Positions 25,565-35,536 are shown, counted from the first letter of the stretch. The stretch is DNA of 64,000 nucleotides from Anaerocolumna sedimenticola (GCF_009931695.1 NZ_CP048000.1:4358501-4422500); one strand, 5' to 3'. Notes: generated by a model from the sequence alone, not told the origin. A program made the numbers and translations.

Positions 25565-26542
25565 CTATTTACTCCCCTCTACCAAATCCAGATTTCTTTC
25601 AAATAAATTATCAAGAGAAAGATCTTCCCTGTAATTTTTCTTAACTTCACCATTAATCGTAAACTGTACTTTGTTAATTGTAGAAAGTTCAACAAGGGAA
25701 TTAACAATAGAATAAATTACTACTTCATCTTTAATTCCGGATACCTTGTTTAGAAACTTTTCATTAAAATCCACATAACAAATACCATCTTTGGTTGATG
25801 CATTGATCAATTCCGCTCCATCCGGTATAGTCTTTTTAAGATTCTCTTCTATATTTTTAATTCCTGTCGGACCGGCAATTAAACTTTCAAGAATAAGTTT
25901 TTCAATTGATACATTTCCATCAAGAGTATGGATTTTTAAATTTGTTCCTACTAATTTATCACCTTTCTCATTGGCAAAATAAACGGTTACATATACATTC
26001 TCCGCGCTGGTATCATCAATAAAATCATCCGCTTTCATGAAGCTGATAGGCTGATCATTTAAACCTTTTAATGGCTGCCCGTCCACATAGAATTCTACAT
26101 CATCCACCCTGTCAATCTGACATAATGTTTTTACGATGCAGGCACGGCATAGAACTTCAGAGATACCGGTTAAATTATTATAAGCAGAGTTAAAATCAAT
26201 ACTTAACCCATTATCCTCGTTAAAGCTGAAATCCTCCACTATAAGTTTAGCCGGTTTTGCCGACTTAAGAGAGAAATCTTTTGGTTCCTTACCTAAGGCT
26301 TCCATGTATTCTTTTACCAGTTCTTCTTTTGTTGTTGCTATCGGTTGATATGGTTCTGCTACAATTTTTGTCTCATTTTTATCAATAAAGTAAAGATAAT
26401 ATTCAGGCTCATCTGTTTTCACTGCGTTGGTATCCTCAACTTTTTTACTGCAGGCTCCCAACAAGGCAGTTATGATAAGAACAACCGTCAGTGATATTAG
26501 ATTTATTTTATTTTTCTTAAATTTTATCTCTTTCTCTTTCAT
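25565..26542 (-). CDS. GerMN-domain lipoprotein
   Basis: A 325-residue lipoprotein. The signal peptide ends in a lipobox (ITALLGACSKK). Two GerMN (sporulation/spore germination) domains follow: GLSIDFNSAYNNL with EFYVDGQPLKGL, and GICYVDFNEKFLNKV with VQFTINGEVK. GerM-type proteins stabilise cell-envelope complexes in spore formers. It lies between comEC and the histidine kinase gene in the same direction, suggesting extracytoplasmic partnership with that sensor, as in some lipoprotein-sensor kinase pairs. GGAGGTA precedes two neighbouring ATGs; I chose 26542 for its better spacing. Confidence 0.82.
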   Translation of the reverse strand: MKEKEIKFKKNKINLISLTVVLIITALLGACSKKVEDTNAVKTDEPEYYLYFIDKNETKIVAEPYQPIATTKEELVKEYMEALGKEPKDFSLKSAKPAKLIVEDFSFNEDNGLSIDFNSAYNNLTGISEVLCRACIVKTLCQIDRVDDVEFYVDGQPLKGLNDQPISFMKADDFIDDTSAENVYVTVYFANEKGDKLVGTNLKIHTLDGNVSIEKLILESLIAGPTGIKNIEENLKKTIPDGAELINASTKDGICYVDFNEKFLNKVSGIKDEVVIYSIVNSLVELSTINKVQFTINGEVKKNYREDLSLDNLFERNLDLVEGSK

Positions 26543-26619
26543 CATTACCTCCATTCCTGGGCAAGTTTTATGCGCATCTGAAATTTGCGCCAAGTGTACT
26601 TGCACACTTTGGTTTCGCA

Positions 26620-26665
26620 GGTATAAATTTCTAAGGTTGAAAGTGAATTTCTTTCAAATTATACC
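26620..26665. other. nested inverted repeat between kinase and GerMN genes
   Basis: GGTATAA (26620-26626) with TTATACC (26659-26665), and inside it TTGAAAG (26637-26643) with CTTTCAA (26651-26657). It lies in a 260-base gap between two co-directional genes, without a T-run. An imperfect dyad, CCAAGTGT/ACACTTTGG, sits just beside it (about 26590-26612). Confidence 0.45.
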
Positions 26666-26802
26666 TTTGCACACCACTAACAATGTTTGCGGTACTGCCA
26701 CAAATAAAAGGAGTGAAAGTATCCCTGCAAGGCTTCCTTTCTAACTGTTTATTTAATATCAGGCTATTGGGAAACAATCGATAGTTGCGCAATTGCCTGA
26801 AT

Positions 26803-28245
26803 TCATGCAATATAATTAATCGGTACCCGTACTGTAAATGTAGTACCCTCATTTTCCTTACTATATACTTTAATAGCACCCTTGTGCATATGAATTGCAT
26901 TTTTTGTTATGGATAAACCAAGTCCGGTACCGCCTGTACCCCTGGAACGGGCTTTATCTACCCGATAAAAACGGTCGAATATAAAATCCTGTGCATCTTC
27001 CGGGATACCGATTCCCGAATCCGCTACTTTCACGTAGAAGTACTTATGGTCAGCATTTAAAGATACTCTTACCCAACCGTCTTCTACGTTATATTTAATC
27101 GCATTTTCTATTAAATTGGATAAAGCAAGGGAAAGCTTTACTTCATCCACTTCCGCTATTACCGGGCGGAAGCTCTCATAAATTAATTCAATGTTATTTT
27201 TCTTGGCGATTGGACGAAGACGTTTTAAAACGAGTTCTAATAGATCATTTATCTTGATAGAAGTAATATTCATCTCACTTGCAGTCTTATCCAGTTTAAC
27301 CAAGGATAATAAATCATTGATTATTTTGTTTTCACGTTCAATTTCTTCCGTTATGTCCACCAGAAATTCCCGGTACAATTCAGGAGGTACATTCTCCTGC
27401 ATGATAAGGGAATCTGCTAATACTTTTATAGAGGTAATCGGTGTTTTTAACTCATGTGATACATTGGATACAAATTCCTGTCTGGACCTTTCCAGATTTT
27501 TGATACGCAAAAGCATCTGATTCAGAGAATTGGATATCTGTTTTACCTCATAAAATCCATCCACTTTAACCTCTTCGTCCATATACCCTTCCGTAAGATG
27601 GCCGATTGCCTTTTTTAAGTTAATAAAAGGTTTTGTAAATACACCGGAGTAAAAAAATGCATATACAAATATGAGGATGGCTGTAGTAAGGAATAAAACG
27701 CTTGCTTTTTGGGATAATTTTGATGATACGGAATTAATATTTTTCGTAGAGAAGTTCATTAAAATAACACCCATAATATCCTTGGAGGTATTATGTGTGA
27801 TGGGTACCGTCATCTCGACAAAATTATTCTCTTTGTCCTGGCGAATACTATTAATCCCTTGAAGGCACTTAATGACATCTTCAGAAATTATGATATTACC
27901 ATCTTCTATTCCGTAAGTATCCTTTAATATATTTAACTTACTGTCTACAACTAATATTCTTCCGTCATAAATATTAGCGATACGTAATAATTCCGTGTTA
28001 ACTTCCTCTATGGATGGGTCACTGAAATAACCGGAGGATAGTAATAGATTTGCCATAGAACTTCCCTGACTTTGCAAATCATTTTTCCTTTGTTCAAAAG
28101 CCGTTGAATTATAGGTGTTCAACATTTCCCAGGTAAAAAATAAAATCGGAAGAACACCAATTAAGAAGAGTGCAAATAAAGAATGCACTCTCATACTTTT
28201 TAAAAACCATAATTTTTCTTTAATCTTGGAAAAAATAGCCAACAC
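26803..28245 (-). CDS. sensor histidine kinase
   Basis: A membrane histidine kinase of about 480 residues. A first helix (HSLFALFLIGVLPILFFTW), an extracellular sensor region, a second helix near residue 190, then HAMP, HisKA with the phospho-accepting His in FVSNVSHELKTP (near residue 264) and HATPase with N-box NLIENAIKYN and G-boxes DSGIGIP and GTGLGLSI. The response regulator gene upstream overlaps its 5' end, so the two are one unit. The start is uncertain: GTG at 28245 or TTG at 28242 overlaps the regulator, and an ATG (MRVHSLF) lies further in. The signal is unknown; neighbours are envelope and competence genes. Confidence 0.88.
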   Translation of the reverse strand: MLAIFSKIKEKLWFLKSMRVHSLFALFLIGVLPILFFTWEMLNTYNSTAFEQRKNDLQSQGSSMANLLLSSGYFSDPSIEEVNTELLRIANIYDGRILVVDSKLNILKDTYGIEDGNIIISEDVIKCLQGINSIRQDKENNFVEMTVPITHNTSKDIMGVILMNFSTKNINSVSSKLSQKASVLFLTTAILIFVYAFFYSGVFTKPFINLKKAIGHLTEGYMDEEVKVDGFYEVKQISNSLNQMLLRIKNLERSRQEFVSNVSHELKTPITSIKVLADSLIMQENVPPELYREFLVDITEEIERENKIINDLLSLVKLDKTASEMNITSIKINDLLELVLKRLRPIAKKNNIELIYESFRPVIAEVDEVKLSLALSNLIENAIKYNVEDGWVRVSLNADHKYFYVKVADSGIGIPEDAQDFIFDRFYRVDKARSRGTGGTGLGLSITKNAIHMHKGAIKVYSKENEGTTFTVRVPINYIA

Positions 28246-28912
28246 CCCATTTTGTATGTATATATTTTGGCTCGCTAGGATTATCTTCAATCTTTTCGCG
28301 TAAACGACGAATGTGTACATCCACTGTTCTTACATCACCAGGATAGTCATATCCCCATACAATATTGAGCAAATTTTCTCGGCTATATACTTTATTGGGA
28401 TTGAATATTAATAATTCCAGTAAATCAAATTCCTTTGCTGTTAAATTCACTTCTTTATTATTAACATAAACACGTCTGCTTTCACAATCGATTTTCAGGT
28501 CTTCAAACTTAATGACTTTAGCCTGATTATCCGTTGTTTTCTTGGAACTTCTGCGCATAATAGCCTTGATACGTGCTTTTACTTCCAGTATATTAAATGG
28601 TTTTGTTATATAATCATCTGCTCCGTATTCCAAGCCCAGAATTTTGTCCATGTCATCTCCCTTAGCAGTGAGCATAATAATCGGCATATTGGAAAATTCA
28701 CGAATCTGCTGGCATACCTCAAATCCTGTAATTTTAGGCAGCATTACATCTAACAATACCACATCATACTCTTTCTTTTTGGCAGCTTCCAATGCTTCTT
28801 CACCATCATAAGCACAATCAACTTCCATACCGTCCTGTTCCAGGCTAAAGCGTATCCCTTTTACGATTAATTTTTCATCATCAACAACAAGTACTTTCTT
28901 ACCCACATTCAT
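28220..28912 (-). CDS. OmpR-type response regulator
   Basis: A 230-residue response regulator. The receiver has the acidic pocket (VVDDEKL), phospho-Asp in VVLLDVMLP, and the Lys in YITKPF. The winged helix follows (LTAKEFDLLELLIFNPNKV, VDVHIRRLREKIEDNP). It pairs with the histidine kinase gene that overlaps its end. The start is ATG at 28912 after AGGATGGGTG. Targets are unknown. Confidence 0.92.
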   Translation of the reverse strand: MNVGKKVLVVDDEKLIVKGIRFSLEQDGMEVDCAYDGEEALEAAKKKEYDVVLLDVMLPKITGFEVCQQIREFSNMPIIMLTAKGDDMDKILGLEYGADDYITKPFNILEVKARIKAIMRRSSKKTTDNQAKVIKFEDLKIDCESRRVYVNNKEVNLTAKEFDLLELLIFNPNKVYSRENLLNIVWGYDYPGDVRTVDVHIRRLREKIEDNPSEPKYIHTKWGVGYFFQD

Positions 28913-28956
28913 CACCCATCCTATAATTTCTAAGCCGGTTTCCTAAAGGAAATTGC

Positions 28957-29745
28957 TCAATTTACTGTAATCATTTCACAGATTTTATTATAAACGGAAT
29001 CTTTTATTCCGTTAATATTCTTAATTTCTTCAATTGTCTTAAACCCGTTGTGTTCCTGCCTGTAAGCCATAATGCTTTCTGCTTTCGATTCCCCAATGCC
29101 AGGCAATGTCATAAGTTCCTCCGCTGAAGCAGTATTAATATTAACTTTCCCGGAAGTGATACCACCTTTAGCGTCTGTACCTCCGCTTTTAGAAGTAACA
29201 TTGTCTGAAGCCAGCTGATTTATATCATCGCTTAAAACGTTTGTCTGCAGGTTTTTTACTTCCTCCTTGGTTGGAATATAAACCTTTTGTCCGTCATCTA
29301 CTTTAGCAGCCTGGTTAACATAATCTCCGGCTGCATCTTTTGTTAAACCTCCGGCCAACTTAATAACATCCACCAATCTGGTTCCTGATTCCACCTCATA
29401 TACATCAGGATTCTTCACTGCTCCGCAAACGTGTATATAAATAGAGTTCCCGATGTTATCTGAAGTTTCAACAGAAGATTGATCTTTCACTTTATCATAT
29501 CCAGACTGATTTATGAAAGTTCTATCGGCTTCTCCTGTTTCTTCCTTATCATTACTATTTTTCTGTCTTTCATCGTTCGCTTTTTGACTTCCGGATTCTA
29601 TGGTGTCCACCGATTCCATATGATTGGAAACCTTATCCTGCAGGACAATGTTCGCCGGCTCTTTATCTCTGCAGCTATAGAGAATTCCAGCAAATAGTAT
29701 TAAAATAATAATGATTCCGATTTTTAATATACTCTTTTTTTCCAT
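28957..29745 (-). CDS. comEA: ComEA-like DNA-binding competence protein
   Basis: A 262-residue protein with one N-terminal membrane anchor (ILKIGIIIILILFAGILYSC), a long polar low-complexity spacer, an SLBB domain (IYIHVCGAVKNPDVYEVESG) and two helix-hairpin-helix motifs at the end (VNINTASAEELMTLPGIGES, GFKTIEEIKNINGIKDSVY). That is the ComEA layout: it binds incoming double-stranded DNA outside the membrane for transfer through ComEC. It is 42 bases upstream of the response regulator in the same direction. Its channel partner comEC is 3.4 kb downstream but truncated. Confidence 0.9.
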   Translation of the reverse strand: MEKKSILKIGIIIILILFAGILYSCRDKEPANIVLQDKVSNHMESVDTIESGSQKANDERQKNSNDKEETGEADRTFINQSGYDKVKDQSSVETSDNIGNSIYIHVCGAVKNPDVYEVESGTRLVDVIKLAGGLTKDAAGDYVNQAAKVDDGQKVYIPTKEEVKNLQTNVLSDDINQLASDNVTSKSGGTDAKGGITSGKVNINTASAEELMTLPGIGESKAESIMAYRQEHNGFKTIEEIKNINGIKDSVYNKICEMITVN

Positions 29746-29922
29746 AACTTAGTCCTTTCTTATTCACTTCCATGAATTATCATTCCATAGAGGTATATAA
29801 AAAAGGTCTTATCAATAATGTATCCTCAATACTTTACTGCATGATAATATTCTACCTAATAAATTGTACGATTACAATAGGTATTTTGAAAGATTTTAAA
29901 ATGTAAGAAAAACGTCAGAAAA

Positions 29923-30357
29923 CTAGTCCCATTTAAAGGTAATAATTCCTCCGATTACTAATATAACTCCGATTAATTTACGCCATACAAATTTTACCTG
30001 TTCCACTCCAAATATACCAAAAAGTTCAATAACATAAGCCATAATTAATTGTGAGGTAACGATCAGCATAATTGCTTTTGCCGGTCCTAAGGAATCCACA
30101 CTTTTTATAACCGTATACGTGATAAAAGCACCGATAGCACCGCCTAACAGCATATATTTATTATCCACCTTAAAAATGGTACCAAAACTGCCCTCCCGTC
30201 CGGTTATAAACCAGGCTGCAAGACATACTAAAAATGCCGTAAACTGTACAAAACTGGAGGATACCCATATACTTGTTTCTTTCGTTACTCCCGTGTTAAA
30301 TACCCCTTGGATACTCATTAATGCACCTGATATGATTGCAATAATCCATCCCATCAT
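29923..30357 (-). CDS. DMT-family small membrane transporter (DUF606/YdcZ-like)
   Basis: A 144-residue membrane protein with four or five predicted helices (WIIAIISGALMSIQGVFNT, FVQFTAFLVCLAAWF, MLLGGAIGAFITYTV, LIGVILVIGGIITF). The pattern of GVFNT near the start and the polar AKAIMLIVTSQLIMAYVIE segment fit the DUF606/YdcZ group of DMT transporters, which probably work as pairs. The substrate is unknown. AAGGTGATTATT precedes the ATG at 30357. Confidence 0.75.
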   Translation of the reverse strand: MMGWIIAIISGALMSIQGVFNTGVTKETSIWVSSSFVQFTAFLVCLAAWFITGREGSFGTIFKVDNKYMLLGGAIGAFITYTVIKSVDSLGPAKAIMLIVTSQLIMAYVIELFGIFGVEQVKFVWRKLIGVILVIGGIITFKWD

Positions 30358-30616
30358 AATAATCACCTTCATTTTAATAGTACGGTTACCTATAATATCC
30401 AAATCCGTCTATTATATTCTTGCCAAATCAATGGCAGCATATTCATAATAAGTAAAATAACTTACTGTCAGGTCTGATCAATACTATGGCATAAAAATAG
30501 AAGATGTAATAATATATTCACACAGGGTTCATATATTATTACATCCTTTTTTGAAACTTTCAGTTATTTATATTTTCTAATATTTATTATATTAGAAATG
30601 ATGGTTGTTACCCCTG

Positions 30617-30832
30617 CTATACAACCTGCACCCCCCATACATATCCTAAAATAGTACCTGCAGTACCGGTAATCAAAAGACCTGTGCCAGCTAATAATCC
30701 CAATTTGGAACCAATTACAGAAACTTTTCTTGGCGGATGGGTTAATTTATTAACTGAATCATTTGATTTCTTTAGAATTTTCTGAGTTGTTATCCTAGTC
30801 GCCTTTAATATTTTTTCATTATACCGTTTCAA
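30617..30832 (-). CDS. small membrane protein with TTG start
   Basis: A 71-residue protein: a basic N-terminal half (KATRITTQKILKKSND) and a Gly-rich hydrophobic C-terminal helix (LGLLAGTGLLITGTAGTILG). No family recognised. The start is TTG, with a perfect AAGGAGG seven bases upstream. A palindromic operator 36 bases upstream matches the one before the neighbouring TetR gene, so it is likely a target of that regulator. Confidence 0.68.
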   Translation of the reverse strand: MKRYNEKILKATRITTQKILKKSNDSVNKLTHPPRKVSVIGSKLGLLAGTGLLITGTAGTILGYVWGVQVV

Positions 30833-30867
30833 AATAAAACCTCCTTATAAGGAAATAATTAGTATAT

Positions 30868-30884
30868 AAACCGACCGTTGGTTT
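30868..30884. promoter_or_regulatory. TetR-type operator before the small membrane gene
   Basis: AAACCGACCGTTGGTTT, an imperfect palindrome shared in pattern with 31652-31670. It lies between the TetR gene end and the small membrane gene start, at promoter distance from the latter. Confidence 0.65.
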
Positions 30885-30978
30885 CTATAAGCTTTTAAAA
30901 AAAGCATATTTCTTTTGCTTCCTGAATGAAACTTATTTACGAATGAAGCGCTAAACGAAAAGAATATGCCTTATGTTT

Positions 30979-31638
30979 TTATTTAGATACATTAAAGCCA
31001 CCCATGCTATTATAATCAAAAATAAGCTGGTCTATAAGTTCTTCACTTAATATATCTACACCTAACTGTTTCATGATCTGCTGTAATGCGATCAGACGCT
31101 GCTTGGTCTGTAACTGATTTCGGTTGAATAATACGGGGTTAGTCCATATATTAAGTAACATCATAAATATTTCCGCACATTCTACCGGATAATCAGTCTG
31201 TATTGAACCATCTGCTATCCCCTCTGATAACAATTGGGATATATAATCTGCATCATCCTTAACATTACTTTTTATACCAGCTACTACAAATTGCGGGCTC
31301 TTAATCTGAGAGCAAAGAATTCTATTAATTGCATGTATTTCTTTATCGGATGCTATGGAAAGCAGAATTTTTTGTATTTTTTCTTTTGCATTTACCGCTT
31401 GTGTGTTAACTATCAAATCTTTTAACATCTGAGCGGCATAATCTGAACGCCTTTTAATAACAACTTCCAATATTTCTTCTTTTCCGGTGAAATGGTGGTA
31501 AATAGCACCTTTTGAAAGACCAAGCATGTCCATAATATCTTGAATACTGGTCTTATCATAACCTTTTTCAATAAATAATTTAGTAGAAGCATCTAAAATA
31601 TGCTCAATCGTTTGTTCCGGGTATTTATTACGTCCCAT
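30979..31638 (-). CDS. TetR/AcrR-family repressor
   Basis: A 219-residue TetR regulator. The N-terminal DNA-binding domain is typical (ILDASTKLFIEKGYDKTSIQ, LGLSKGAIYHHFTGKEEIL). The ligand domain is helical and unassigned. A palindrome, CAAACCGACGGTTAGTTTG, lies 14 bases before the start codon, and a matching one precedes the small membrane gene downstream, which predicts self-repression and control of that gene. The ligand is unknown. Confidence 0.9.
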   Translation of the reverse strand: MGRNKYPEQTIEHILDASTKLFIEKGYDKTSIQDIMDMLGLSKGAIYHHFTGKEEILEVVIKRRSDYAAQMLKDLIVNTQAVNAKEKIQKILLSIASDKEIHAINRILCSQIKSPQFVVAGIKSNVKDDADYISQLLSEGIADGSIQTDYPVECAEIFMMLLNIWTNPVLFNRNQLQTKQRLIALQQIMKQLGVDILSEELIDQLIFDYNSMGGFNVSK

Positions 31639-31651
31639 TCCTTTCTCCTTT

Positions 31652-31670
31652 CAAACCGACGGTTAGTTTG
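31652..31670. promoter_or_regulatory. TetR-type operator before the TetR gene
   Basis: CAAACCGACGGTTAGTTTG, a 19-base near-palindrome directly upstream of the TetR gene. It shares the AAAC-N-N-AC-N-GT-N-N-GTTT pattern with 30868-30884. Confidence 0.68.
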
Positions 31671-31777
31671 TATTTATTGTAATTCTTTTCATATACTCTG
31701 TCAAGACAATTTTATGATTCTTTCTAAACCTATGAATAACCCTCCATACCAATCGATGGAATGGAGCGCTTTTGCAC

Positions 31778-31813
31778 AACCGGAAGAAACACGCTTTGCG
31801 AGTTTCTTCGGTT
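31778..31813. repeat. GC-rich palindromic element
   Basis: AACCG-G-AAGAAAC-A-CGC, loop TTT, then the matching right arm ending CGGTT at 31813, with one bulge and one mismatch. Further pairing extends outward into TTGCAC and GTGCGC. It lies in the 31,639-31,961 gap, which has no gene. It resembles the triloop hairpins at 22.96-23.02 kb. Confidence 0.55.
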
Positions 31814-31874
31814 CGCGTGCGCGTTCGTATTATTGCAAGAAGCTTGCTAATTCTCACTTTGCTTTCGCGGAAAT

Positions 31875-31907
31875 AAAAAAGGATACTTTTAATTGTCAGT
31901 ATCCTTT
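31875..31907 (-). terminator. argD terminator
   Basis: On the minus strand AAAGGATACT (31907-31898) pairs with AGTATCCTTT and runs into TTTTTT, about 55 bases after the argD stop. A standard intrinsic terminator. Confidence 0.88.
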
Positions 31908-31961
31908 AATGTTATCGTATTTAAAATTTCTTTTGATTGTACACCACATATTCCCTTTAGG

Positions 31962-33143
31962 CTAAAAAACACTTTCCAAAATACCAATCATCTCATCCAC
32001 ATGTTCTTTCGTAATTATCAAAGGCGGTACGAAACGAATGATATTGGCACCTGCCGAAATGATGATCAATCCTTTATCCATGGCTTTTAATATATAATCC
32101 TTTACAGGTATCTTAAATTCCAAGCCCTGCATTAAACCTTTCCCTCTTCTTTCCAGAATAAAATCATACTTTACTGCTAATTCATCTAATTTTTCTTCCA
32201 GATATCCGGCTGTTTCGTTAACATGGGATAAAAGATTTTCCTTTTCATATAAATCAAATACTTTACTTACTGCTGCCGTTGCAAATGGATTACCGCCATA
32301 GGTTGTTCCATGATCTCCCGGTTCAAAAGCTGCAGCTACTTTTTCCGTTGCGGCAAAAGCCCCAACAGGCACTCCGCATCCTAATGCTTTTGCACAGGTA
32401 ATAATATCCGGTTTTACCCCATAACCCTGGTAAGCAAACATTTTGCCGGTTCTTCCCATACCGCATTGAATTTCATCAAAGATCAGCAGTATATCCAGTT
32501 CATCACACAGGTTTCTTAAACCTGACAGAAATTCTTTATCTGCCGGGTAGACTCCGCCTTCACCCTGTACCGGTTCTACCAAAACTGCACATGTCTTATC
32601 AGTTATTTTTTCTTTTATACTATTCAGGTTATTAAAATCGGCAAATACGGTACCGCCAATTAGTGGTTCAAAAGGTTCCCTGTATTTTGGGTTTCCTGTA
32701 ACAGATAAGGCACCCATACTTCTGCCATGGAAAGAGTGGTTCATGGAAATGATTTCACTTCCGGCTTGATGATTCTTATTATAATAATATTTTCTTGCAA
32801 GCTTTATTGCACCCTCTATTGCTTCCGTACCGCTGTTGGTAAAGAATACACGGTCCATACCGGATGCTTTGATTAATTTTTCCGATGCTTTAACAGCCGG
32901 AACATTATAATACAAGTTAGAAGTATGTATTAGCTTATCAATCTGATTCTTTAATGCTGCATTGTATTCTTTATTACCGTATCCTAATGCAAATACTGCA
33001 ATGCCCGCAGCAAAATCAAGGTATTTTTTTCCTTCAATATCGTAAAGATAAACACCTTGACCTTTGTCCAGTACAATTTGGAATCTGTTGTAAGTATGCA
33101 TTAAGACCTGTTCTGCTTTTTCAATATACCCATTCATCTCCAT
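31962..33143 (-). CDS. argD: acetylornithine aminotransferase
   Basis: A 393-residue class III PLP aminotransferase that converts N-acetylglutamate semialdehyde to N-acetylornithine. Visible motifs: TNSGTEAIEGAIKLARKY, FHGRSMGALSVTG, LLIFDEIQCGMGRTG (PLP aspartate) and DIITCAKALGCGVPVGA with the Schiff-base Lys. The length is usual for ArgD. It is the last gene of the argC-argJ-argB-argD series, 11 bases after argB, and is followed by a terminator. GGAGGAATATC precedes the start. Confidence 0.95.
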   Translation of the reverse strand: MEMNGYIEKAEQVLMHTYNRFQIVLDKGQGVYLYDIEGKKYLDFAAGIAVFALGYGNKEYNAALKNQIDKLIHTSNLYYNVPAVKASEKLIKASGMDRVFFTNSGTEAIEGAIKLARKYYYNKNHQAGSEIISMNHSFHGRSMGALSVTGNPKYREPFEPLIGGTVFADFNNLNSIKEKITDKTCAVLVEPVQGEGGVYPADKEFLSGLRNLCDELDILLIFDEIQCGMGRTGKMFAYQGYGVKPDIITCAKALGCGVPVGAFAATEKVAAAFEPGDHGTTYGGNPFATAAVSKVFDLYEKENLLSHVNETAGYLEEKLDELAVKYDFILERRGKGLMQGLEFKIPVKDYILKAMDKGLIIISAGANIIRFVPPLIITKEHVDEMIGILESVF

Positions 33144-33154
33144 GATATTCCTCC

Positions 33155-34066
33155 TTACTTTCCTGTTTGGACCTTTTCATGTTCAAATAAAATTCCTTCA
33201 TTATTCAGTATTGCTGTTCCGATACCACGATTGGTAAAGAATTCAAGTAAAAGACAATGCTCCATTCTTCCGTCAAGTATATGGACTCTGGATACACCGT
33301 TTCTTACCGCATCAATACAATTTTTTAATTTGGGAAGCATTCCTCCGCCAATATAACCATCTTTAATTAATTCATCTGCTTTTTCTAAGGTTAACACGGA
33401 TATTAATGTATTCTTATCCTCCGGATCCGTATACACCCCCTCGATATCGGTAAGAAATGCTAATTTTTCAGCCCCAATCGCTGTTGCTACCGCACAGGCT
33501 GCGTCATCCGCATTTATATTATAGGCATGAAAATTATCATCCAGCCCGATTGGTGCAATGATAGGAATGAAATTATTGTCAATTAAGGTATTGATTAAAT
33601 CAACATTTACTTCTGTTACATTTCCCACATATCCGATATCCTGTCCGTTGATTAGCTTTTTTTCTACTTTCAGAGTTGCTCCGTCTTTACCGCTGATTCC
33701 GACTGCTTTAACCCCCAGTTTTTCTATCATCTGTACCAGGCCTTTGTTAACTTTGCCTAGCACCATTTCAGCAACTTCCATGGTCTGTTCGTCCGTAACG
33801 CGTAAGCCTTCCACAAATTTAGATTCGTGTCCTAATAAACTGACCCATTTACTGATTTCTTTGCCGCCGCCATGTACAATAATCGGCTGCATTCCAACCA
33901 GCTTAAGAAGTGCTACGTCCTTAATTACATTTAACTGAAGATTTTCATCCAGCATGGCACTTCCGCCGTATTTAACAACTACCTTTTTATTATTAAATTT
34001 CTGTATATATGGTAAAGCTTCAATAAGCGTCTGCGCTTTTATTAAAATCTGATCCATATGTTCCAT
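33155..34066 (-). CDS. argB: acetylglutamate kinase
   Basis: A 303-residue amino-acid kinase that phosphorylates N-acetylglutamate. Motifs: [42 protein letters not shown], and [11 protein letters not shown]. It precedes argD by 11 bases. The frame extends to an ATG at 34075, but GGAGGAA is only two bases from it, so the ATG at 34066 is preferred. The presence of a KxG/feedback-type N-terminal helix ([18 protein letters not shown]) suggests the arginine-sensitive hexameric class; that is inference. Confidence 0.94.
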   Translation of the reverse strand: MEHMDQILIKAQTLIEALPYIQKFNNKKVVVKYGGSAMLDENLQLNVIKDVALLKLVGMQPIIVHGGGKEISKWVSLLGHESKFVEGLRVTDEQTMEVAEMVLGKVNKGLVQMIEKLGVKAVGISGKDGATLKVEKKLINGQDIGYVGNVTEVNVDLINTLIDNNFIPIIAPIGLDDNFHAYNINADDAACAVATAIGAEKLAFLTDIEGVYTDPEDKNTLISVLTLEKADELIKDGYIGGGMLPKLKNCIDAVRNGVSRVHILDGRMEHCLLLEFFTNRGIGTAILNNEGILFEHEKVQTGK

Positions 34067-34244
34067 ATCTGTCATTTCCTCCGGTTAACTATACTCCTGT
34101 TAAGATACTGTTTGTATATTTACTCATACAATATCTTTTGTAAATTGTCATATATCTTAAATTGTCCGCTGTTTTTTATATATAATGCTATGCCTAAATT
34201 CCCTGGCTTTACATATAAGCAATAATGAATATTTATAAATGCAA

Positions 34245-35465
34245 TTAAGACCGATAATCCGCATTTATCTTCACATAATCATAGGTCAAATCACAGCCCC
34301 ATGCGGTTGCTGTTCCCTCACCCATTTTAACATCCGCAATTGCCCGAACTTCTTTCGCTGACAGTATCTTGGTTGCTGTTTCTTCACTGTAATCAGTTGC
34401 CATTCCATTTTCAACAAGCTTTAATTTACCGTCTGCACTTTCAATATATAAATCTACCAGATCTGGATTGAAGTCTACACCGGAATAACCCATTGCACAA
34501 AGAATTCTGCCCCAATTCGCGTCATTACCGTAAACCGCTGTTTTAACCAGGCTCGAGGTAATAATGGACTTACTTAATATAACGGCATCTTCTTTACTTT
34601 TTGCTCCCACTACTACTGTCTCAAACAATTTGGTAGCTCCTTCCCCATCGGCAGCCATTTGTTTTGCCAGCTCGGTAGTAACAAGATTTAAAGCTTTGCA
34701 GAACTTATTATAATCTTCATTTTTCACATTGATCTCTGTATTACCTGCCAAACCATTCGCAAAAATTATCAGGGAATCGTTAGTGGAAGTATCCCTGTCT
34801 ACGGATATCATATTAAAAGAATCTTTCACATCTGCACTGATTGCTTCCTGTAATAGAGATTTACTTATTGCTATATCGGTAGTTACGACCCCAAGCATGG
34901 TGGCCATGTTAGGATGAATCATACCGGAACCTTTCGACATACCTCCGATAGTAACTTTCTTACCGCTAATTTCAAAAGACACAGCAAATTCCTTGGAATA
35001 AGTGTCCGTAGTCATAATTGCTTCTGCTGCCAATGAACCGCTCTCAAGGGTATCTTCCAGCCCATCCGCCAAAAGTTTTGTCCCCTCCTTTATCACCTCA
35101 ATAGGAAGCTGTTTACCGATTACACCGGTTGAAGCAGTTAAAACAGCATTTATAGAAAGCCCAAGGCTTTTTGCTACAGCTTCTGCCATTGTATAATTAT
35201 TCTCATCACCTGCCATACCGGTACAAGCATTAGCTACACCGCTGTTTAATACTACAGCCTGGGCAGTTTCATTTTCTTTAATTATTTTTATATCCCATTT
35301 AACCGGCGCTGCTTTTACTACGTTTGTAGTAAAAGTTCCTGCTGTTTTAGCCGGTACAATACTGTATACTAAAGCCATATCTTTTCTTTTCTTTTTAATT
35401 CCGGCATAAATTCCGGCTGCTTTATATCCTTTTGCTGCGGTAACTCCGCCTTTAATAATCTCCAT
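34245..35465 (-). CDS. argJ: glutamate N-acetyltransferase / amino-acid acetyltransferase
   Basis: A 406-residue ArgJ, which moves the acetyl group from N-acetylornithine to glutamate and may also start the cycle with acetyl-CoA. The self-cleavage site is visible in MIHPNMATMLGVVTTD, where the Thr becomes the nucleophile of the beta chain. Other motifs: VLNSGVANACTG and GNDANWGRILCAMGYSG. It stands between argC and argB in the same direction, with gaps of 71 and about 180 bases. Confidence 0.95.
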   Translation of the reverse strand: MEIIKGGVTAAKGYKAAGIYAGIKKKRKDMALVYSIVPAKTAGTFTTNVVKAAPVKWDIKIIKENETAQAVVLNSGVANACTGMAGDENNYTMAEAVAKSLGLSINAVLTASTGVIGKQLPIEVIKEGTKLLADGLEDTLESGSLAAEAIMTTDTYSKEFAVSFEISGKKVTIGGMSKGSGMIHPNMATMLGVVTTDIAISKSLLQEAISADVKDSFNMISVDRDTSTNDSLIIFANGLAGNTEINVKNEDYNKFCKALNLVTTELAKQMAADGEGATKLFETVVVGAKSKEDAVILSKSIITSSLVKTAVYGNDANWGRILCAMGYSGVDFNPDLVDLYIESADGKLKLVENGMATDYSEETATKILSAKEVRAIADVKMGEGTATAWGCDLTYDYVKINADYRS

Positions 35466-35536
35466 ATAAAAAATCCTCCTGGCATTTTTGCCGATAAAAG
35501 TCTTATTTTCTCTTCCCCATAGTCAGACTCGTTCCT

